This document shows positions 56,037 to 64,000 of a DNA stretch of 64,000 nucleotides, piece by piece (position 1 is the first letter of the stretch; every line of letters starts with the position of its first letter). The notes beneath the pieces are model-generated. The model searched no databases and was not told where the DNA came from. It saw nothing but the letters and a program-made list of their open reading frames with translations. Where the stretch lies: contig CM066988.1 of the NCBI GenBank assembly GCA_033977485.1, positions 77,968,669 to 78,032,668 of the forward strand, read 5' to 3'. Source of the stretch: Hydrangea macrophylla (Eukaryota > Streptophyta > Magnoliopsida > Cornales > Hydrangeaceae). Made by a program: the position numbers and the translations under genes.

Positions 56037-59000
56037 TGTGGACACGCAAAATTGGTCGTCCACTCTTTGGTTTTGTTTGAAATTGGTTTAGATCAAAGAA
56101 AGAAAAGGAAGGTCTGTTGAAACTAGATATAGAGTCGCCACTTGGTTTTTAGGGAACCAAGAAATCCAATTTGACTCACCCAAATGGATAAATGGCACCG
56201 ACCTTTCATAACCAAAAAACTTGGCTTCGGATTTTGGTACGAGAGAAGAAGGAGCCTTTGTCACGACTAAAACACCCTCAACTCGCCCCGTCTCTCAATG
56301 GGCTTCAATTAGCATCCAAATAATCATCTTATACTATTTATGGCTCGACAATTAATGCTATTATAGCATATTACATTACATAAGAATCTTGAAATGGAAA
56401 ATCAAAAGATAAGATATCATTCATAAGATCTAAGCCAAATATCACACAATGCAAAAGTGAAAGATCACACAAATACACCTAGGAAAAATAGTCTAATCAC
56501 ATATCAAGTAATCAAGTTTTCCTAATCCAAAGGGGACATGAATTGTTCTTGAAACAAATAATCAAAGAATTCAAAAATATGCTTAGTAAACTAGAATGAT
56601 GCATGTTAATCTTTGAGAAAAGAAGACCTCTTAATCCCTGGGACGGATGAGAAAGGAAGATTAGATCGAAGGGAACCATGAGTGTATGATCAAGTTCATT
56701 GCTTATAATATTCTTAGATTAAGAGTCACAAAAACTCCAAATATTCTTGCATGGATGCAATGTATGATCCTAGAATGTGCAAAGGTTATAGTGTGTTTGT
56801 GTACATGGACTTTCTAAAGTGACTTAGAAGTCTAAAATATGGATGAATGCATGGAGGAAATCATCATGGGATATGTACAAATTTAGTATGGACTACTTCC
56901 TAAGATGTGAACTAATTTGGAGTACATGTGAGCATCAAATCAAAGAATGGGAGCAAAAGTATGCTTGTTGTGAATAGTGGACAGAACAGTGAGTTGATCT
57001 TGTGAAAAATGAAAAGTGGGGTTAGAAATGTTTTTAGTTCATGATTTTAATGGAGATCATCCTTATTGTGTTTAGAACACATATCAAAAAGCCAATCTAC
57101 AATAACTATTACAGATTGAGAGAAATCATATAAACAATAGAGGTTACTCAGAAACAGAGTCTGTACTGTCGACTGAAATGTTGAAATATCTTAGAAAATG
57201 AAAATAAAACATCTAGAGGCCCATATTATACAGAAAGTTCCCCAAGACACCGAAGTTAAAGAGAAAAATAAGTTGGGACCACTTCTTTTGGAAAAGTTTT
57301 CTGAAGCACAAGTTGAAAGTCAACCTAGCTGCTGTGACAGCAAAAACAGAATGTATGGAATGAATGTTTGGGCCAAAACAGAACCCTTCCAAGTGTTTCC
57401 AAACCAAGCCAAAAATCATGGGTGTTCTATAATGAGTTAGGAAGACTTTCCAAGTGGTCTTGCATCCATACATTGAGTATTGAGCCCTAGAGAAATCTTT
57501 GAATTCAGATTGTTCACTATTTTGAAGATTTCTTGAGAAAACAAGGTTTATTTCTTTGGAATCCAAACATTGGGGTTTTAGAGGGGTTTTGAAATAGGGG
57601 TTTTACAAGCACATTTTTAGCACAAAAAGGGGATTAAGACCACTTAAGAAATCAACATCAAACTCATCATCAAGAACTCCCAATATTGTTTGCACAAACA
57701 TAGTTTTGTTTGAGAATGTGACTTCAATAATACATATGAATGTATTGAAGTTAGGATCATCATCCATCAAACATGTCTTTGAGGTCAAGAGCTACTATCC
57801 ATAAAGATTCACTCTCCTCAAACAACATGTTATCTAGATGATGATAAACATGTAAGTAATCAAAGAAAAATCAAAAAGAAATGAGGTGAGAAGAGATGAT
57901 CATAATATGTAAACAATCAAATAAGCAATCAATAGATGATGATCATTGAGATATTGGACTTCTAACTTGGTGTTTCACTCATATATATTGACATTTGGAC
58001 ATGAAAGTAGCTTTCTAACTCAAGATTGCTCAAGAATGGTAGTTGGGAAGGGTTTGGATGTGAAGTACATGGAAGGATAATGGAAGAACTTGAGTTTAGA
58101 ACTCATTTTCTATAGAAAATTAGTGGAGAAAGCTCCATTTCTCACTACTAACTCTCAGCATATCTCTCATTGTCTCTACAACTTTTACAAATTTTGCACT
58201 TGGTCCCCCCAAAATGAAGAGCAAAGAGGGGTTTATATAGGCCAATTTGGGGTGATTTTGGGATTTAGAAAGTGTTCTCATTGGTCCCAAACATCTGTGA
58301 ACAAGAAACTACGTCATTTTGGCTTTCAATTATTCAATTTGGACCCCCAAAATAAATTACAAAAATGGATTCTGTGGGGGTTGAGTGCCGCCGCGGCACT
58401 GACCATGTGCTGACGCAGCAGTGGCCCAGGGCCGCAGCGGCACTGACCATGTGCTGACGCCGCGGCACTACTCCTCAGATGCCCAGAGAATTTTGTTCAG
58501 GCCTCCAGAGGTTCTGGTATTTGCGAAAAGGCCCTATTTCGTCCAAAATTCACAGAAAATGCATACGAACTCCAAATTGAGCTTGTCATATACCGTTGGA
58601 AAGTTAATAGAGTCTACATTCCATAAAAAAAATAGTTTAGAGTCCAATCACTTTGAAAAGTTTTGCGGTATTTGTGATTAAAGCCGATTTGATCGTCTTT
58701 TTTACCTTTGGAAATCCATAGTAAATTCGTTTTGAATTCAGAAATTGTGTGCGATATACCGTTGGAAAGTTATTGACCTTTAGTATCTATGAAAAATGTT
58801 TGAAAAATGACACAGTGCTTCGGTTTCAAAGTCAACCTTTAGGTCAAATCAGTCAAACTTGGGATCTCCAAGAAGTTCTGGGAACCTCTGGGAGCTCCCA
58901 GGAGCTGAAGTGTTTATCCGATTTTCTTTTAAAACTCATTTTAGTACTTTTCATGCGATCTAGAATGATCTCGGAACTTTTTGGCAAATTTGGACAATTT

Positions 59001-59318
59001 CAGTCAAACTTGGGTCAAACCGGTCAATGGGGACTTACGGGAACTTCCGGGACTTCCGGGGGTCTCTGGGAGCTGACGCTTTCATCTGAGTTTGCTTCAA
59101 AATTCATTTTTAGTACCTTTTTTATGACGTAGCACGTTTTCAGAACTTTTGGTCCAAATATGAGAATGTTTGGGCTTTCAGGGGCATTTTGGTCATTCTG
59201 AGCACTTTGAGAGATAGATTTAACTTCCAGGAGTCCTTTTTGAGTCTTTTTCGATCATTGTGAACCACCAAACTATGGGTCTTCTAAATCTGATAGCCAA
59301 CAAAATAGAGTGTCTACG
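56037..59318 (-). mobile_element. 5' LTR of the second Tat-like element
   Basis: Read on the minus strand it begins CGTAGACACTC (consensus TGTAGACAC) at 59318 and ends GTGTCCACA at 56037; about 3.28 kb. TATA box CCTATATAAACCCC at about 58228-58243, with the palindrome cluster 150-235 bp upstream. Related in plan and termini to 21742-31719 and 38909-42137 but strongly diverged. Confidence 0.75.
58383..58469. repeat. GGCACTGACCATGTGC palindrome cluster
   Basis: Two GGCACTGACCATGTGC dyads with centres 44 bp apart (58402.5 and 58446.5) around a GGCCCAGGGCC dyad roughly midway, plus flanking GCCGCGGC. Confidence 0.85.
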
Positions 59319-59553
59319 GCAAGTAGGTTGCCCCACAATTCTACCAGGGAACATTGAGCGCCAACACCTAGGACTGATCTACAGAAGTCCCAACCGCACC
59401 TATGTCGGGGCCGAAGCATGTGACCTACCACGAGCACCTTGCTGCGATGCCTAGATCTGACCCCAATAAACGGCTGTGGAGGAGATTCGAATCCAAGCAT
59501 TGAACGAGGTTAAACAAACTCCTTACCACTAGGCCAACTGTGCACATCTTTGA
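59319..59553 (-). mobile_element. tRNA-derived SINE
   Basis: Read on the minus strand: RNA polymerase III A box AGTTGGCCTAGTGG (59539-59526) and B box GGATTCGAATC (59494-59484) about 32 bp apart, as in tRNAs, then a tRNA-unrelated body. Its 3' end abuts the Tat LTR terminus at 59318, so one inserted into or next to the other. No clear target duplication. Confidence 0.75.
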
Positions 59554-59802
59554 CAAAAAAGAAGTATATTAAAAAAAAAATAGAGTTTATCCATATTCTT
59601 GACTCCTTAAAAACATGGATTATTGTAAGACTTACACTTAGGTATGTATTTGAGTATTTCCACCTATCACATGTACTTGGTCATAATTGTTTTAGTACTT
59701 TGTTGTCGTAAATCTTTGATGTTGTTAATTACAATGTTGCTAGAGTGATTCATATAATTTCTATGATTGTTAAGCTTGCTGAATTCGAAAATAATGATTA
59801 TT

Positions 59803-59950
59803 GTTAGGGTAACAAACACTTTTTACAAACACACTCTACTTTCTCTTGAGTGGCATTATAGGGTCTGGATAATTTTAGTGGACCCCACAGTGCCACCTAA
59901 AAGAGAGAGATAGAATGTGTTTATAAGTGTTTGTAAAAAGCATTTGTCGC
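59803..59950. mobile_element. Small MITE-like inverted repeat
   Basis: Arms share CACTTTTTACAAACAC and TCTCTT-TGGCA segments in inverted orientation. About 148 bp, TTAGG-type ends. No certain TSD. Confidence 0.6.
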
Positions 59951-60559
59951 CTAAATATTATTCATATTATTAAGGCAATTCCATCCAGAAGAAGAGTTTT
60001 GCCAAGAGAAGATAATTTTGTACAAATTGATATCTGGCCTTCGATCACTCCTCCATTTCAATTCACAAAGATGATGATTGTCCACTTGATTGGTACAACT
60101 TCTGGGCTCTACCTTATTCCCTCTTCACACTCTCATTTGTTCACCACCCATTGTCTTGAAATTGGTCCTTTTTATCACACCATAAATACTTCTTCATCAC
60201 CCCTCGTTGACTTGGAGCGGTGTTTTTAATTTCAAAGATTTTATCTTTGAAAAGTGAGATCAATTACTTTGTATAGATGGATAGTTATCGAATGCTCCGA
60301 ATTGAGCCGAGAACTTAGTTAAAAAAACAAGAGAAGGACAAGAAAAATCTGCACATGAGTCGGGGTTGATGGACCCTCCATCGTGGTCTACAACTTCTAT
60401 ATCAAAACTCTCACTACCATATTTCTATCTCCATCTCATCTATACATATCTCATGAAGTATGTCAATGTTGATACATGTACTACGGAAGGACCAAAAAAA
60501 AAATTTACTTTTGAAACGTAGCATAACATACATAGCTAACAATTTATTCCTCTCCATAT

Positions 60560-60780
60560 TAAATGTGTGTTTTTGCTTTTTGCAGTGGGGGGTCATGAAA
60601 ATGTTACATTGATGATTCTCTACATGGATAGTAACATTTCGCAAATGCGTTTTAGGCAGCAAATTACTTGGAGCAGGTTGAGTATGAAACTGGTGACCCT
60701 GGAGGATTTGATGAAGCAGTTACTCTGTAATCCCAAATTACAAGCCACATGCCCGGTCTGTTTGATGAAGCTCTAAGTTA
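60560..60780 (+). pseudogene. Unrecognised exon-like fragment
   Basis: After an acceptor-like TTTTTGCAG (about 60578-60586), a later stretch (about 60656-60730) reads AANYLEQVEYETGDPGGFDE. It is short and ends in a stop. It could be a scrap of a host gene. I do not recognise it. Confidence 0.25.
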
Positions 60781-60967
60781 TGGAATATTGTCAAAGTGGA
60801 TCTGTACTGAAGCAGCAAAAACAAAAATAGTTCAACAACATTAGGTTCTGCCTAATTCCTCTTCAATTAGACCCCTTTATAAAACAATTTCATGTTTTGG
60901 CCCTCTCTTTTCATACAGGATGTACAGCAGAAGCCTTTTTACTTTTGTTTGGCACACTCAGATTCAC

Positions 60968-61012
60968 TAAAAAAACAAAAGCCTCATCCCAACTATTGGG
61001 GATCTGCTATTT
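60968..61012 (-). mobile_element. SINE 3'-end fragment
   Basis: Minus strand CCCAATAGTTGGGATGAGGC followed by TTTTGTTTTT resembles the conserved 3' end of plant tRNA-derived SINEs. Only the tail is present. Confidence 0.4.
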
Positions 61013-61092
61013 CGTTATTTCCTGTTTATGGCCATATTCTCACTTAAACTAAGTTATATATTTTCGCACTATCTGAACTGTAAAAAAAATAT

Positions 61093-61512
61093 TGTGGGCC
61101 ATATGGGCACCCACATACATTGGATCAGGTCCAATGGGCTTTGGATTTTGGAGACCTAGGGTGTGTGCCTATATATATGTATATTGCACACATAGCTAGG
61201 GTGGCCTCTAGCACACCCTATGAGATACAATTGGTTTCTCTCTCTCTCTCCCCTCTCTCTCACAGTATTCTCTCTCTTGGCCATCACCATTGGAGCTATG
61301 GGATTTATCGCGTGATTGTCATGGGAATTGCCCCAGTAGCGTCTTCTACGACCTATGCGGAGCACAAGAGGGTACACGGAAGCGATGTAGGTGCAGCAGA
61401 TTCGTGGTTCTTGATTGGGCTCGTAACAACACCGTTCGGCGATCCATTGGGTTATTCCGCTAGGTAAGTGACCTAAACCCGACTAGTATGCTTGCGTGCA
61501 TATTTATTTACA
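61093..61512 (+). mobile_element. Copia 5' LTR
   Basis: 420 bp, begins TGTGGGCC and ends TTTACA, with TATA-like CCTATATATATG (about 61168-61180) and a CT-rich tract (61229-61264). A perfect tRNA-iMet primer site follows one or two bases later. Confidence 0.85.
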
Positions 61513-61513
61513 T

Positions 61514-61525
61514 TGGTATCAGAGC
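61514..61525 (+). other. Primer binding site, tRNA-iMet
   Basis: TGGTATCAGAGC, the canonical plant primer site for initiator tRNA-Met, directly downstream of the LTR. Confidence 0.95.
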
Positions 61526-64000
61526 CATTAGGTTGTTGATTCGCCCTTTATTTGCCCAAAATAGATCTGCCATTAAAGCTTGCTTGAAGCTTTTACTCGC
61601 ATATCCTAAATCAATTTTTAAGTGGGTCTAATATCAAACTCCGACAGGGATACAAATTTTTTACATGACTGTATCCCATATGGTCCCTAGAGTTCCCCAT
61701 GATGTCTCTTGATGGGATCGTGCAAACCCTGGCTGCGCTTAACTCTTCTAAGGAAGAAGATGAAACAGTAGGTTAGGGTGGGTCCCAGTCTTGCGTGAGA
61801 CGAAATGGTTCCTTGCGTGATGATTGATCACTACCTCTTTTTGCTTAGCCCTCGTTTGGCTTTTGTACTAAACTATGTTATTGGTTTTAGCAAAAGCCAA
61901 ACAAAGCCCTCAATGGGTAGGTCATGTACCAGGATATGTTTGGCGTTAAAAAAAAAAGTGTTTTGATTCCCTTACTGTGAACTTTTAATGTTTCCAAATA
62001 AGTCTCAATGCTAGGAATATTGCTAAGCCCGTGTGCCAATGGCTTGTGCACTTTATTTTGTGAGTGTTTGCTATGGCATGAGGCATTAGAGCCTTGTTTG
62101 GAAGGTTTTGAAAATAGTCATGGATTTTTAAGGCAACGGCCAAACAAGACTTACATGCATGACCTAACAGTTTGTTTCTTATTTAAATTGCTTTATAGTA
62201 AGTTACAAAATCAGTAAAATAATATTTTTGAAATACTATTATTGTTTAGTGTTGAGTACACTGTTTGGGGCTCTAAGATAATTTATGGTAAATTATCATA
62301 TATTTATGGTATTTTAGAGCATATAATTAATGTTTATGGACGTTTATTTAATTGCTTAAAATAACCATAATACATTATTAATTTTGTAATAAGGGACACT
62401 GTTTTGAGACCATTTAAAATTTTGTGAACCCATAGATAATTTTTGGTGAATTATCTAAATCATATTAATATTTTAGAGCATATAATTATGTGTTTTTGTA
62501 CACGTATTAAATTGCTTAAAATATTTTTATTGATTATTAGTTCAAGAAATTAATACAATGTGTTTAGAATACTAGTGGTAGCTTGAGAAAATTATTTTAA
62601 TGTATTTTCTCGCTCTTGGGACATATTTTAGAGCATATATATTGTGTTGAGTACGCAATATTAATTGCTTAAAATATAACCAATTAAAGTTATTAATTCT
62701 TGAAACTAATAAATGGAGTTTTTTGAACACTGATTGGAGACTTGAGAAAATTTTATAAATTGTCTCATCTTTGTTTTGGTATTTTAGAGCATAAAATTTA
62801 TGCATATGGGCATTTATTTAATTGCTCAAAATAGCCAAAATACACTATTAATTTTTTGAAATTAATATGGGGTGTTTAGAACACCATATTAGACCACTGA
62901 AAATCTTTGGAGAACAAATTCCTCAATTGTTTTTGTATTTTTGGGAATTCAGTTGCTCATAGTTAATTTTATTTAACTAGATCAATTTATTTTGTTAAAT
63001 TGATTCAAAACGTTTTTGGGCCTTGATAAATTTTAGAAAATTCTTTATAATGAAAAATCAGTTTTCAGTTATTTAAATTTTTCCATGAGGAATTAAATTA
63101 ATTTGTTAATTTAAAAGCCCTTAATGAATTAGTTTTAAAATATGTTTTAAGACCGAAAAGTGTGTTAAAATTAGTGAAAAATAATCAGGATTTTTCATTG
63201 ATTTTATTTAGCTTATGGGAGCTATCCGGGCTGTGCAATAATTATTTTATTGCACATTTTATTATTTTTAGAGGCTCGTTGCATTGTTGGTCACGTTTAA
63301 TTACTGTTGTTTGTGATTGGTTGACCTTATGACCTCTAATTCCTCATCTTTAAGTGGAATGACGGATGAGTCCATTCATTTTATAATAAGACCACATGAG
63401 TGCTTGATGTGTGTGATTAATACATTTTAATCTGACTTAAATGAATGGACAATAATTGACAATTTATAGAGCTTGTGTCCTCGCGATGTATGTTTAAGGT
63501 TGTTCTTGTATATGTTTATGAACAAAGCATCCCTATTTTTTATGGGCTATAAATGTAATGTGAGGACGAGGGTTTTATTTCTTGTATTGGAAAAGCCTAC
63601 TTGTAAAGGGACGGTTTTCTTTGTTCATAAATCATACACTTGAATTACCTTAACATGAGCTCTTAAGCTGTCAATTCGGACCCACGTGGGGGTCCATGCG
63701 CACTTTTGTGTATGGGGCACTTTATATCTTGTGGATGATCTTAGATAGGTATTTGTACCATCTAATTGATGTTTGTTTAGAAAAATCAATTATAAAAAAA
63801 AATTCTTGATTCTCAAAATTAAGATTTGATTAATGAGCAATAGCGAATTTTTTGGTCTTAAATTGTAGAAAGGGGAAAACTCATTTGTAATTGGATTTTA
63901 AAACAAACCTTATGAAATGTGCAAATAATAATGTCAATCCCTTGAGCATGTTCTCAAATATTATTCTTCAAATTTTTTGGATTCACAAAAACAAATGTTT
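61526..64000 (+). other. Long untranslated internal region of the copia element
   Basis: At least 2.4 kb without a credible ORF after the primer site. Contains the 157-bp repeats at 62183-62930. The element continues beyond the window. Either a long leader or a non-autonomous derivative lacking gag-pol. Confidence 0.6.
62183..62930. repeat. Degenerate 157-bp tandem repeat, about five copies
   Basis: Anchors ATTTTAGAGCATA at 62311, 62470, 62625 and 62781 (steps 159, 155, 156), each followed by ATTGCTTAAAATA and AATTATCT-like blocks. An older first copy starts near 62183. High divergence between copies. Confidence 0.9.

Noticed and set aside
59484..59539. tRNA gene suggested by A and B boxes
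   Set aside because: No cloverleaf acceptor stem and the body continues as in a SINE; annotated as tRNA-derived SINE.

Overview
This is plant nuclear DNA with no intact host gene, RNA gene or CRISPR array that I can support. It is AT-rich, repeat-dense and built almost entirely of nested, decaying LTR retrotransposons, with a few DNA-transposon derivatives and SINE pieces. The diagnostic features are Athila- and Tat-type Ty3/gypsy Gag and protease, Ty1/copia Gag, integrase and RNase H, plant primer sites (tRNA-Asp, tRNA-Arg-like and tRNA-iMet), and plant mobile domain (PMD) and DUF7745-type ORFs. An angiosperm, probably a eudicot, is likely; I cannot name the species.

Layout. 1-11280: an Athila-lineage element on the minus strand (5' LTR 9953-11280, tRNA-Asp primer site 9930-9946, gag 2769-3662, protease about 1170-2213, no RT/RNase H/integrase). 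It is interrupted by a 3.7 kb solo LTR (4120-7804, TSD AAAAT) full of minisatellites and by a 2.1 kb long-TIR foldback element (7813-9904). The Athila LTR end cuts a minus-strand copia gag-protease-integrase relic (11281-13283). 13.3-15.9 kb is mostly unassignable. 15.9-31.7 kb: the 3' half of a plus-strand Tat-like element carrying two antisense extra ORFs (DUF7745-like 15933-16937 and a six-exon PMD gene 17629-20359), 43-bp tandem repeats, a polypurine tract and a 3' LTR (21742-31719). That LTR is split by a complete 7165-bp non-autonomous LTR element (23142-30306) with about 98% identical LTRs and one 592-codon ORF of unknown function. 32.0-34.2 kb: a decayed relative of the tRNA-Asp-primed elements. 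34.4-35.5 kb: three 355-bp tandem repeats. 35.6-49.7 kb: solo LTRs 35628-38750, 38909-42137, 45228-47395 and 47675-49745, a copia RT/RNase H relic and two foldback MITEs. 50.4-59.3 kb: a minus-strand Tat element (3' repeats, gag split by a copia solo LTR, hairpin-rich leader, primer site, 5' LTR). 59.3-61.1 kb: SINE pieces, a small MITE and an exon-like scrap. 61.1 kb to the end: a copia LTR, primer site and a long untranslated leader with 157-bp repeats.

Main discovery candidate. Several unrelated element families carry clusters of short perfect palindromes. Each family has its own sequence (TTCGATCGATCGAA, GGATCGATCC, CAGTCGACTG, GGCACTC/GAGTGCC, TCGCGCGA), but the spacing rule is shared: palindromes come in pairs with centres 19-24 bp apart, and the pairs repeat every 42-45 or 70-74 bp. 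In most of the LTRs the cluster lies just upstream of a TATA box. In the Tat-like element the same palindrome type also sits directly upstream of both antisense ORFs. This looks like a family-specific self-recognition or regulatory module, possibly read by an element-encoded protein or used for homotypic RNA pairing. A second theme is decay: nearly every premature stop in the ORFs can be explained by a C-to-T (or G-to-A) change, as expected for heavily cytosine-methylated repeats.
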